A DNA stretch of 11,483 bases from Desulfobacterales bacterium (GCA_012974315.1 JAAXQI010000184.1:1-11483), one strand, 5' to 3'; positions 1 through 7,283 are shown, counted from the first letter of the stretch. Numbers and translations: made by a program. Notes: a model not told the origin generated them from the sequence alone.

Positions 1-938
1 GCCCCCGCTCCATGGACAAGATATACCTGGTCTTCGATTTTCTCCCCTTTGATTTTCATGGCAGCAAAAATTGCCGCCAGAGTTACAGCGCCTGTTCCCT
101 GGATATCATCATTAAATGAAATCAGATCATGCAGGTATGCATCCCTTACCGCGAATGCATTCTGCTTGGAAAAATCCTCCCACTGGCAGAGAGAATGAGG
201 AAAAACATTTTTAAAGGCCCTGGCAAACTGCTGTATAAATTTCACATACTCAGAACCGGTCAGTCTGCGATGGCGCCACCCAAGATATTCCTCATTTTTA
301 AGCAACTCTTCGTTGTTAGTCCCTACATCAAGGGAAATAGGCAGACAATGCCATGGAGCAATGCCGGCCCCCTGAGTATACAGCATCAACTTCCCAAGAC
401 AAATTGCAATACCGCCTGCACCCTGGTCTCCGATACCCAGAATTCCCTGGTTATCAGTCACCACAGCGACACGAATATCACGATGCCGATAGCGATGCAG
501 TATCTCCTCTGCACGATCAATATTACCGGGAAAGATATGGATGCCGTTTGCACTGCGGAACATGGAGGAATACTGCTGGCAGGCAAGCCCCACAGTCGGT
601 GTGTAAATTATCTCCATAAAACGTGGGATATCGGTAGCAATAACCGCGTGGGCCAGAGTTGCATTGCGGTCAAACAAAGAACGCATATATATATAACGCT
701 CAATATCATCCTGTTTTTTAAAAACCTTCTCCAGGCTATTTTTAACCTGCTGTTCAAGTGGTCTCTTAGTTGGAGGCAGACTTCCATCCATACCAAGATC
801 AAGCCTTTCGGTTTCGTTGAAAGCAGTGCCCTTGTTCACATAATTATTACCCTGCACCCCAATCCCCCGGGTGTGGACTCTGATTTCTTTAGTATTGCCA
901 TACTCGTCATAAACAAATTTATAACTTTTTGGTGGCAT
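1..938 (-). CDS. maeA: Malic enzyme, large NAD(P)-dependent type, N-terminal part (runs off the left edge)
   Basis: This gene encodes an oxidative decarboxylase that converts malate to pyruvate and CO2 with reduction of NAD(P). The 312 visible residues contain the family signatures: YTPTVG with the catalytic Tyr at about 112, LGK followed by LYTQGAGI with the catalytic Lys at 183, WEDF with metal ligands E254/D255, and FNDDIQGT with metal ligand D278. The last visible residues, VHGAG, are the start of the Rossmann glycine motif, so most of the nucleotide-binding domain lies beyond base 1. Large malic enzymes are about 540-570 residues, so a little over half is present. The start is ATG at 938, preceded by GGAGG (947-951) with 8-nt spacing. 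It is divergent from the kor operon, consistent with supply of pyruvate from C4 acids beside the 2-oxoglutarate genes. NAD versus NADP preference cannot be read from this part, and the symbol is by family resemblance. Confidence 0.93.
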   Translation of the reverse strand, partial: MPPKSYKFVYDEYGNTKEIRVHTRGIGVQGNNYVNKGTAFNETERLDLGMDGSLPPTKRPLEQQVKNSLEKVFKKQDDIERYIYMRSLFDRNATLAHAVIATDIPRFMEIIYTPTVGLACQQYSSMFRSANGIHIFPGNIDRAEEILHRYRHRDIRVAVVTDNQGILGIGDQGAGGIAICLGKLMLYTQGAGIAPWHCLPISLDVGTNNEELLKNEEYLGWRHRRLTGSEYVKFIQQFARAFKNVFPHSLCQWEDFSKQNAFAVRDAYLHDLISFNDDIQGTGAVTLAAIFAAMKIKGEKIEDQVYLVHGAG

Positions 939-946
939 TAAATTGT

Positions 947-951
947 CCTCC
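947..951 (-). promoter_or_regulatory. Ribosome binding site of the malic enzyme gene
   Basis: On the minus strand this reads GGAGG, 8 nt before ATG at 938. It is a near-perfect Shine-Dalgarno sequence and fixes the start codon of the malic enzyme. Confidence 0.8.
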
Positions 952-1137
952 ATATCGGGTAGTTACTTGAACTTTCCACCGCTTCTATCCTGTCTGCGTT
1001 TACCATACTGCAACATAATCGGAAACTTAAAAATCCGGAAATAATTTTATCGCATCCCATCCATTCCGAAAAAGCATCGACAAAAGTCAATGATTCCAGT
1101 AGGATTTCTTATACAGGAATACAGTCCCAAACCTTTC

Positions 1138-1151
1138 ATCCGCTAACGGAT
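1138..1151 (+). promoter_or_regulatory. Small stem-loop over the korD ribosome-binding region
   Basis: ATCCG (1138-1142) and CGGAT (1147-1151) pair around a CTAA loop. The structure ends 6 nt before the korD ATG. The only Shine-Dalgarno-like bases (ACGGA, 1146-1150) are inside the right half of the stem. A 5-bp stem is short and could be chance. Confidence 0.3.
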
Positions 1152-1157
1152 TTATCA

Positions 1158-1481
1158 ATGCCTGAAAGAAAAAAGAAAAGCAATTCTCCATCTGATCCAG
1201 AACAGAATCCTGACAGCTACTGGGAAACAAAACAAAAGCTTGACAAGAGGGGCAAAAAGCTCTTTGTTCAACAGATTTTTGAAGACTGGTGCAAGGGTTG
1301 CGGCATCTGTGTTGCTTTCTGTCCTGCCGAAGTTTTTGAACAGAATAAAACCTCCACTCCGACAATAAAAAATCCCGATGCCTGCACCGGTTGCAGGTTC
1401 TGCGAATTTCACTGCCCAGATTTTGCCATATCCATTCATGATAGATACCCTGACAGGAGAAAAAAGAAAAATGGTACCTGA
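1158..1481 (+). CDS. korD: 2-oxoacid:ferredoxin oxidoreductase, delta subunit (2x[4Fe-4S] ferredoxin-like)
   Basis: This 107-residue protein is the electron-transfer subunit of the 2-oxoglutarate-type ferredoxin oxidoreductase encoded by the next three genes. Two CxxCxxCxxxC clusters are visible: C45, C48, C51 and C55, then C76, C79, C82 and C86. This is the bacterial ferredoxin pattern for two [4Fe-4S] clusters passing electrons to a soluble ferredoxin. The first ~35 residues are a hydrophilic, Lys-rich extension with no signal peptide. The ATG at 1158 is the only obvious start, but it has a weak ribosome binding site (ACGGA at 1146-1150) lying in a small stem-loop. Its 3' end overlaps korA by 11 bp, which argues for translational coupling and a fixed complex. 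The order korD-korA-korB-korC is the same as the oor/kor operons of other anaerobes. The substrate is inferred from family resemblance. Confidence 0.9.
   Translation: MPERKKKSNSPSDPEQNPDSYWETKQKLDKRGKKLFVQQIFEDWCKGCGICVAFCPAEVFEQNKTSTPTIKNPDACTGCRFCEFHCPDFAISIHDRYPDRRKKKNGT
1455..1460 (+). promoter_or_regulatory. Ribosome binding site that decides the korA start
   Basis: AGGAGA lies inside the end of korD, 10 nt before ATG 1471. An in-frame upstream ATG at 1378 lies deep inside the second ferredoxin cluster of korD and would add 31 residues unlike the family N-terminus. The 1471 start is therefore preferred. Confidence 0.7.
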
Positions 1482-2613
1482 GTTGAATGGCAAGAAATTG
1501 CTCTTGCAGGGTAATGAGGCCATGGTGGAAGGCGCCATTGCCGCAGGATGCCGTTTTTATGCAGGCTATCCCATAACCCCTGCCTCCGAGATAAGTGAAC
1601 GAATGTCATACCGCTTGCCCCAGGTAGACGGCACCTTTATCCAGATGGAGGATGAAATATCCAGCCTGGGTGCTGTAATAGGGGCTTCACTGGCAGGGGT
1701 CAAAAGCATGACCGCCACAAGTGGTCCAGGATTTTCACTTATGCAGGAAAATCTTGGATATGCCTGCATGACAGAAGTCCCCTGTGTTATTGTTAATGTC
1801 ATGCGTGGTGGACCCAGTACGGGGTTGCCGACCAGTCCGGCACAGGGTGACGTAATGCAGGCCAGGTGGGGAACCCACGGTGATCACCCTATAATTGTAC
1901 TTTCAGTTGCATCGGTGAGTGAATGTTTTTCCATTATTGTAACCGCTTTCAACCTCTCTGAAAAATACAGGGTTCCGGTAATTGTGCTTTCCGATGAGGT
2001 GGTGGCACATTCCCGTGAAACGTTCACAATCCCGCCTGCTGATTCCATTGAAGTTGTTGACCGTATAGCCCCCAATGTGCCACCGGAATGGTACAAACCC
2101 TATGAAGACAACAGCCGGGGGGTGCCTACCATGTCATCCATGGGAGATGGATACCGTCATCATGTCACTGGTCTGGTACATGATGCAGATGGTTTTCCCA
2201 CTGATAAACCTGAGGATATAGAAGCCTTTACAAAAAGGCAGTTCAAAAAAATAACCAATGGTTTTTTTGAAATTCAAATCACCAAAAAATTCAACCTTGA
2301 AGATGCTGAAATAGTAGTAATTGCTTATGGTTCTGTTGCCCGTTCTGCCCGCCATGCTGTAGCCATGGCCCGCGCCCAGGGTATTAAAGCCGGACTCATC
2401 CAACTTGTCACCATCTTCCCTTTCCCGAAAAATACTGTGGTAAATGTGATGCGCCAGTGCAAAGCGGTCCTGGTGCCTGAAATGAACATGGGCCAGATCA
2501 GCCGGGAGGTAAAGCGGGTCAACCCGGGCACGACGGAGGTGTTCAAATACAATCGTATTGACGGCCAACTGATCACTCCGCAAGAAATTTTTGAAGAAAT
2601 CCAAAAAATCTGA
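1471..2613 (+). CDS. korA: 2-oxoglutarate:ferredoxin oxidoreductase, alpha subunit
   Basis: This 380-residue protein is the alpha chain of a thiamine-diphosphate 2-oxoacid:ferredoxin oxidoreductase, oxidising 2-oxoglutarate + CoA to succinyl-CoA + CO2, or running the reverse carboxylation. Visible marks are GYPITP at 32-37 in the pyrimidine-binding domain I, a long conserved block with TSGPGFSLM and GGPSTGLPTSPAQGD, and a domain II ending in VPEMNMGQI with E337 near the C-terminus. The GLPT..AQGD..GTHGD segment resembles KorA/OorA more than pyruvate-specific PorA, so 2-oxoglutarate is the likely substrate. A branched-chain or other 2-oxoacid cannot be excluded. The start at 1471 has AGGAGA 10 nt upstream and overlaps the korD stop. 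The next gene begins 54 bp downstream. The length is normal for a KorA lacking a fused gamma domain. Confidence 0.92.
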   Translation: MVPELNGKKLLLQGNEAMVEGAIAAGCRFYAGYPITPASEISERMSYRLPQVDGTFIQMEDEISSLGAVIGASLAGVKSMTATSGPGFSLMQENLGYACMTEVPCVIVNVMRGGPSTGLPTSPAQGDVMQARWGTHGDHPIIVLSVASVSECFSIIVTAFNLSEKYRVPVIVLSDEVVAHSRETFTIPPADSIEVVDRIAPNVPPEWYKPYEDNSRGVPTMSSMGDGYRHHVTGLVHDADGFPTDKPEDIEAFTKRQFKKITNGFFEIQITKKFNLEDAEIVVIAYGSVARSARHAVAMARAQGIKAGLIQLVTIFPFPKNTVVNVMRQCKAVLVPEMNMGQISREVKRVNPGTTEVFKYNRIDGQLITPQEIFEEIQKI

Positions 2614-2667
2614 GACACACCATTATGATACAACCAAGACCTGCAACTCATAATTGGAGATGACCCC

Positions 2668-3498
2668 ATGCCTAAGGGAATGACGGAATTACGCCATAAG
2701 TATTTACGGCATCACAAAAAATTCCCCCATGTCTGGTGTTCAGGCTGCGGCAACGGCATCGTACTCGGCGCTCTTATCCGCGCCATTGAACGACTGAAGC
2801 TGAAAAAAGATGATATAGTGCTTGCTTCAGGCATAGGCTGCTCCGGCCGTATGCCCACGTATGTGGATTTCAATACAGTGCACACCACACACGGCAGGGC
2901 ATTGACCTTTGCAACCGGCATCAAACTCGCTAAACCGTCGCTTAACGTAATTGCTGTCATGGGAGATGGAGACGCCACTGCTATCGGAGGAAATCACTTT
3001 ATTCACGCTGCCAGGCGTAACCTGGACCTCACCGCTATTATCATTAATAACCAGATTTATGGAATGACCGGGGGCCAGGCCTCTCCAACTACACCTTACG
3101 GGGCGAATTCAACCACTTCCTCATTTTCCAATATCGAACATGCCTTCTCCATTGCTGAACTCGCCGTTGCAGCGGGAGCGAGTTTCGTAGCCCGTGGAAC
3201 TGTTTATCATGCAGCACAGCTGGATAAACTCATAGAAAAAGGTATTCGCAAAAACGGTTTCAGTGTTGTGGAAATAATGTCGAACTGCCATGTACAATTC
3301 GGCCGGCGCAATAATATGGGTGACCCGGTCACCATGCTCAACTGGTTTAAAGAACACGCCATTTCCAAGGTCAACGGCTCAAGCATTCCGCCTGATTCCC
3401 TTGATGACAATTTCACCATAGGTATTCTGGCAGACGTTGATAAACCGGATTACATTGCGGAATACCAGAAGATAAGGCAAATGGCCAAAGGGAAGTAA
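2668..3498 (+). CDS. korB: 2-oxoglutarate:ferredoxin oxidoreductase, beta (TPP-binding) subunit
   Basis: This 276-residue protein is the catalytic thiamine-diphosphate subunit. The TPP/Mg motif begins at GDGDATAIGG (G99-D100-G101-D102) and runs to the NNQIYGMTGGQ segment about 25 residues on. Four cysteines, C24 and C27 (WCSGCGNG), C58 (GIGCSGR) and C207 (SNCHVQF), match the spacing expected for the proximal [4Fe-4S] cluster that takes electrons from the thiamine intermediate. The ATG at 2668 has GGAGA (2656-2660) 7 nt upstream. It sits between korA and korC in the same direction with short spacers, so it is co-transcribed. With the two korD clusters this gives three [4Fe-4S] clusters per protomer set. 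Length and motifs are intact. Confidence 0.94.
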   Translation: MPKGMTELRHKYLRHHKKFPHVWCSGCGNGIVLGALIRAIERLKLKKDDIVLASGIGCSGRMPTYVDFNTVHTTHGRALTFATGIKLAKPSLNVIAVMGDGDATAIGGNHFIHAARRNLDLTAIIINNQIYGMTGGQASPTTPYGANSTTSSFSNIEHAFSIAELAVAAGASFVARGTVYHAAQLDKLIEKGIRKNGFSVVEIMSNCHVQFGRRNNMGDPVTMLNWFKEHAISKVNGSSIPPDSLDDNFTIGILADVDKPDYIAEYQKIRQMAKGK

Positions 3499-3502
3499 CA
3501 TT

Positions 3503-4093
3503 ATGGATGTTGATCGTTTCGAGATACGATTAAGCGGTTCAGGCGGCCAGGGAATTATTCTGGCTTCCATAATACTGGCAGAAGCAACAGGCATTTTTGA
3601 AGGATACCATGTAAGCCAGACCCAAAGTTACGGTCCTGAAGCTCGCGGCGGCAAGTGCAAGGCAGAGGTTGTTATCAGCAGCAAGCAGATTGACTATCCT
3701 AAAGCAGTCCAGCTTGACATGATGCTGTCCATGAACCAGGCTTCCTGTGACGCTTACTGTTTTGATTTCAAACCCAACGGTTTGCTGTTGGTGGACTCCA
3801 GCCTGGTCGAACAGGTATCCACCAGCCGCGTTGTCGGATTGCCTTTTACAGAAATTGCCAGAGAGGTGGCAGGTAAGGACCTGGTTGCCAATATTGTTGC
3901 CCTGGGTGTCCTGGGATATCTCTGTCCTGTTCTGTCAATAAAGAGCCTTGAGGCTGCCCTGGCTGCCAGAGTTCCCAAAGGCACCAAGAAGATGAACAGC
4001 AAGGCTTTGCAGGCAGGCATCAGGGCCGCTGAAAAATTTGACATGGATAGTCTTCCCCGTTCCATCATTCCTGACGAAGAAGAGGAAATCTAA
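3503..4093 (+). CDS. korC: 2-oxoglutarate:ferredoxin oxidoreductase, gamma subunit
   Basis: This 196-residue protein is the gamma chain of the oxidoreductase (POR/KOR gamma family). In 2-oxoacid oxidoreductases this domain helps bind CoA and packs on the alpha/beta core. Near the N-terminus it carries the glycine-rich SGSGGQGIILAS motif, followed by QSYGPEARGGKCKAEVVIS, both hallmarks of the family. It starts 4 bp after the korB stop. The Shine-Dalgarno GGGAAG (3490-3495) lies in the last codons of korB, so translation is probably coupled. The C-terminus is acidic (DEEEEI). It is the last kor gene; no clear terminator follows, and the next gene lies 174 bp on. Confidence 0.92.
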   Translation: MDVDRFEIRLSGSGGQGIILASIILAEATGIFEGYHVSQTQSYGPEARGGKCKAEVVISSKQIDYPKAVQLDMMLSMNQASCDAYCFDFKPNGLLLVDSSLVEQVSTSRVVGLPFTEIAREVAGKDLVANIVALGVLGYLCPVLSIKSLEAALAARVPKGTKKMNSKALQAGIRAAEKFDMDSLPRSIIPDEEEEI

Positions 4094-4267
4094 CATTCTA
4101 GAACGCTAACGAGTATCTTGAATATTTAGGATTTTCGCTTGAGATAAAGGACTACGAAAAATTTTACCGCAGGCATATAACTGATATTCCGAGGATAAAA
4201 TTTTGAGCATGACGCATAGATCGAGTGAAAAGCCAATTATTCAAGATGGCCAAACTTGTGGAAGCTG
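4094..4267 (+). other. Spacer between korC and the receiver/PPDK-N gene
   Basis: No clear terminator or strong promoter is visible. AAAATTTT occurs twice (4158-4165 and 4197-4204), giving a 9-bp inverted repeat AAAATTTTA/TAAAATTTT with a 29-nt spacer; because the core is self-complementary and AT-rich this is weak evidence. A TTGAAT (4118-4123) lacks a good -10 partner at 16-18 bp. A 19-codon reading frame (4209-4268) runs into the next start and is listed separately. Confidence 0.4.
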
Positions 4268-4268
4268 A
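4209..4268 (+). CDS. Possible 19-codon leader peptide overlapping the next start
   Basis: ATG at 4209 opens a 19-residue frame that starts MTHRSSEK and ends CGS, with stop TGA at 4266-4268. That stop overlaps ATG 4268 of the large downstream gene as TGATG, a classic reinitiation arrangement. The only upstream Shine-Dalgarno-like bases are GAGG (4191-4194), 14 nt away, which is long. It could be a real coupling peptide, or chance. There is no protein family signal. Confidence 0.25.
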   Translation: MTHRSSEKPIIQDGQTCGS

Positions 4269-7249
4269 TGGAGCCCGACATTTGTTTATGGATTGACGAC
4301 CTGGACAGCAACTTCAAGGTCTTTCACGAACTGATGGCACACAAAATACGGGAAATTCTCCTTGTGCTGAGCCCGTATGACGCCTTTATTATGGAAGAGG
4401 ACACCAGCCTCTCCACCCGGATCATCAATGAATACAGAGGTCTGAACCTCAGCCAACCTCCACGGCTGACCAGTGTCGCCATTGCCGAAGAAGCTCTTGA
4501 ACTGGTACGTTACAAAAAATTTGACCTGGTTATTACCCTGCCCCAGATCGGCGAAATGGACAGTAATACTTTAGGCCTTAAGATAAAGGAAATCTGCCCA
4601 CACCTGCCTGTCATACTTTTAGCACACAACCTGAAATCTATTGCACCGTATCTGGATAAAGATCGCCTGAAAGGAATAGACAACTTTTATATCTGGTCTG
4701 CAGACCCGGCTTTGCTCCTGGCACTCATAAAAAATATAGAGGACCATAACAATGTTGAATGGGACACCTCTCTTGCCATGGTGCGTGTTCTTTTACTGGT
4801 GGAGGATTCCCCTCTCTACAAGTCATTCTTCCTGCCTCTGCTTTACAAGGAGGTTGTGGCACAGACCCAGGCAGTCTTAAATGAAAGTCTCAACGAAGAA
4901 CACCGTTTGTTAAAAATGCGTGCCCGGCCCAAAATACTGGTAGCAAAGAACTTCGAAGAGGCCATGGACCTCTATCACAAGTACAAGGATTATATTTTCG
5001 GCATCTTTTCTGATACCCGTTTCCCCAAAAATGGTGAACTGGATGACCAGGCTGGAGTTGAACTGCTGTCACACATTCGTGCAGAAATACCGGATATACC
5101 ACTGCTGCTTCTCAGCTCCGAATCAAGCAATTCCCAAAAAGCCGAATCAATCCCGGCAAGCTTTGTCAATAAAAATTCCCATACCCTTGAAGAGGAAATC
5201 CATTCGTTTTTTCTGGAGCATCTTGGCTTCGGTGACTTTGTCTTCCACATGCCGGACGGCAGAGAAATTGACCGGGCATCCAACCTGCACTCCTTTGAAA
5301 AAAAACTGGCTACAATCCCGGATGAATCTCTTTTGTTTCATGCAGGAAAGAATCATTTTGCAAACTGGGTCCTGGCCAGGTCAGAAATAGGCCTTGCCTC
5401 CCGGTTGCAGGAGAGCCGGATGCAGGAGTTTAAAAATGTTGACAAGCTGCGCCAGGCCCTCATCGGTCAGGTTCATGCCCTGCGAAGGTTCAGAGAGGAA
5501 GGGGTTGTTGCTCATTTTGCCGAACACGATTTTGATGCCGATGTTATGCAGTTCGTAAAGATCGGACACGGCTCAATGGGGGGCAAAGCCCTGGGACTTG
5601 CCTTCATGTCCTCGCAACTCCATAAAAACAACTGGCTACATAAAAAATATCCTCAATTCAACATTGCAATTCCCCCTACTCTAGTAATAACCACAGCGGG
5701 GTTTCATGCATTTATGGAGCAGAATAATCTCTTCATTGATTTTGAAAATAAAAGTGATACTGAGATAGCTGCTCTTTTTCTGGAAGCCGATTTCCCGGCC
5801 TGGCTTGAAAAACAACTGGCTGCTTTTCTGCAGCAGGTGCATAAACCCTTGGGCGTCCGTTCCTCGAGTCTGCTTGAAGATGCGTTATTTAAACCATTTG
5901 CAGGACTTTTTGAAACGTACATGCTGCCCAATAACCATACTGATGCAAGTGTCCGGCTCAATCAACTTGTTAAGGCTGTAAAACTGGTCTACGCTTCAAC
6001 TTTTTTTGCAGGTCCCCGGACCTTCTCCAATGAAAAAAACAAGCATTCAGCAAGCCAGGACAGCATGGGTGTCATAATTCAGATTCTGGCAGGAAAACCG
6101 GAAGGGGATTATCTCTATCCTGCAATCTCAGGGATAACAAAATCATATAATTATTATCCCGTGGGAAAAATGAAAGCGAATGACGGTATCGCTCAAATAG
6201 CCCTGGGATTTGGCAAAACGGTTGTTGAGGGCGAAAAATGCCTTCTCTTCTCTCCACGTTATCCACAAAACCTGCCCCAATTTGCAAACATTGACGAAAC
6301 ATTATCCAACTCCCAACAGTCATTTTATGCCCTGCGTATCAAAGGATATCCAGATGATCTTGATTACCATCAGTCAAATCTGGAGAAACGGGAAATAAGC
6401 GATGCGGAAAATGAAGCACAGGTCCAGACTGTGGTAAGCACTTATTTCCCTGGGGAACATGCGATTCGGGACAGTTATTCCAAGGGGCCAAAGGTTGTTA
6501 CTTTTGCCAGAATTCTTAAGCATCAGATTATCCCCCTCCCGGAACTGCTGCAGGACCTTTTGGAACTGGGTTACAAGGGAATGTGCTGTGATATTGAAAT
6601 TGAATTTGCAGTGGACCTGGGCGCAGATGATGAAAAAAGCAAATTCCATTTTCTGCAGATCCGGCCCATGGCTGCCGGGGAGCAGCAATATGAAGTAAAA
6701 ATCAGTCAGGATGATATTGATAATGCTTTCTGTTATTCGAGCAAACCTCTGGGCCATGGCATAAATGACAAAATTGCCGATATTATCTATGTAAAACCTG
6801 AAACATTCAACACCAGTGACACCAGAATAATATCCCTTGAGATCAGCCACCTGAATGCCAAACTCAAAAAAGAGCAAAACCCCTACCTGCTTATTGGTCC
6901 GGGAAGATGGGGATCCGCTGACCCATGGCTTGGCATTCCGGTGAGATGGGAGGAAATTTCCGGTGTCGCTGCCATGATCGAATTACGTAATGACCAACTC
7001 TCGGCAGAAGACTCCCAGGGCACCCATTTCTTCCAGAATATTACGGCTATGGGTATCAAGTATCTGACGGTGACGGAAAACGATGAAAAGCTTCCTGATT
7101 TCATCAACTGGCAATGGCTCGCATCATTACCGACAACAGATGAAACAAAATACTTAAGGCATGTGCGGCTCCAGAATCCTTTTCTCATAAAAGTTGACAA
7201 TGAAACTTCCCAGTGCGTCATACTTGAAAAAATAATGCCTGACAAATAA
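4268..7249 (+). CDS. Two-receiver / PPDK-N ATP-grasp multidomain protein of unknown function
   Basis: From ATG 4268 this is 993 residues, soluble, with no signal or membrane segment. Domains in order: a degenerate receiver (about 28-150) whose FDLVITLP strand (D86-P92) lacks the phosphoacceptor Asp; an intact receiver (about 173-312) with acid pair E179/D180, phosphoacceptor D249, S283/S284 and K302, carrying a ~25-residue insertion; a middle domain with H358, H363-F364 and W367, reminiscent of DUF5752-like sequences; a PPDK/PEP-synthase N-terminal ATP-grasp domain (about 431-805) with K440 (GGKALG), R531 (VRSSSLLED), D775/E777 and Q797-R799 (LQIRP); and a C-terminal domain with GPGRWGS (from G877) and SQGTHFFQN (H920). 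The phospho-His swivelling and PEP/pyruvate barrel domains of true PPDK or PEP synthase are absent, so it is not a PEP-forming enzyme. I infer an ATP-dependent phosphotransfer regulator. The start is uncertain: TTG 4256 is also in frame, and no strong Shine-Dalgarno favours either. It lies 47 bp before gdhA and is probably co-transcribed with it. Confidence 0.85.
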   Translation: MEPDICLWIDDLDSNFKVFHELMAHKIREILLVLSPYDAFIMEEDTSLSTRIINEYRGLNLSQPPRLTSVAIAEEALELVRYKKFDLVITLPQIGEMDSNTLGLKIKEICPHLPVILLAHNLKSIAPYLDKDRLKGIDNFYIWSADPALLLALIKNIEDHNNVEWDTSLAMVRVLLLVEDSPLYKSFFLPLLYKEVVAQTQAVLNESLNEEHRLLKMRARPKILVAKNFEEAMDLYHKYKDYIFGIFSDTRFPKNGELDDQAGVELLSHIRAEIPDIPLLLLSSESSNSQKAESIPASFVNKNSHTLEEEIHSFFLEHLGFGDFVFHMPDGREIDRASNLHSFEKKLATIPDESLLFHAGKNHFANWVLARSEIGLASRLQESRMQEFKNVDKLRQALIGQVHALRRFREEGVVAHFAEHDFDADVMQFVKIGHGSMGGKALGLAFMSSQLHKNNWLHKKYPQFNIAIPPTLVITTAGFHAFMEQNNLFIDFENKSDTEIAALFLEADFPAWLEKQLAAFLQQVHKPLGVRSSSLLEDALFKPFAGLFETYMLPNNHTDASVRLNQLVKAVKLVYASTFFAGPRTFSNEKNKHSASQDSMGVIIQILAGKPEGDYLYPAISGITKSYNYYPVGKMKANDGIAQIALGFGKTVVEGEKCLLFSPRYPQNLPQFANIDETLSNSQQSFYALRIKGYPDDLDYHQSNLEKREISDAENEAQVQTVVSTYFPGEHAIRDSYSKGPKVVTFARILKHQIIPLPELLQDLLELGYKGMCCDIEIEFAVDLGADDEKSKFHFLQIRPMAAGEQQYEVKISQDDIDNAFCYSSKPLGHGINDKIADIIYVKPETFNTSDTRIISLEISHLNAKLKKEQNPYLLIGPGRWGSADPWLGIPVRWEEISGVAAMIELRNDQLSAEDSQGTHFFQNITAMGIKYLTVTENDEKLPDFINWQWLASLPTTDETKYLRHVRLQNPFLIKVDNETSQCVILEKIMPDK

Positions 7250-7283
7250 TAATATTCCCCAGTAATAATCAGCTTTAATAAAC

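Larger units (their letters stand above)
939..1157. other. Divergent intergenic region, malic enzyme / korD
   Basis: This 219-bp spacer must hold the promoters of two divergent units. I could not identify convincing -35/-10 pairs on either strand. There is a TATACA-like hexamer at 1110-1115 on the plus strand, but no good -35 partner at 16-18 bp. CGGAA/TTCCG segments occur around 1036-1080 and do not form a compact hairpin. A small stem-loop lies next to the korD start and is listed separately. Confidence 0.5.

Noticed and set aside
129..941. 270-codon open frame on the plus strand
   Set aside because: It is antisense to the malic enzyme, whose minus-strand translation carries all family motifs. 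The plus-strand protein shows no recognisable domain.
2134..2604. 156-codon open frame on the minus strand inside korA
   Set aside because: Shadow of korA domain II; no recognisable protein family.
4158..4204. AAAATTTTA/TAAAATTTT inverted repeat as an operator or terminator
   Set aside because: The core is self-complementary and AT-rich in an AT-rich spacer, with a 29-nt gap. It is not distinguishable from chance.
6374..6877. 167-codon open frame on the minus strand inside the ATP-grasp gene
   Set aside because: It overlaps the conserved ATP-site region of the plus-strand protein and has no motif or ribosome binding site of its own.
4268..7249. Annotation as PEP synthase or pyruvate phosphate dikinase
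   Set aside because: Only the N-terminal ATP-grasp part is present. The phospho-His domain and the PEP/pyruvate barrel needed for either reaction are missing.
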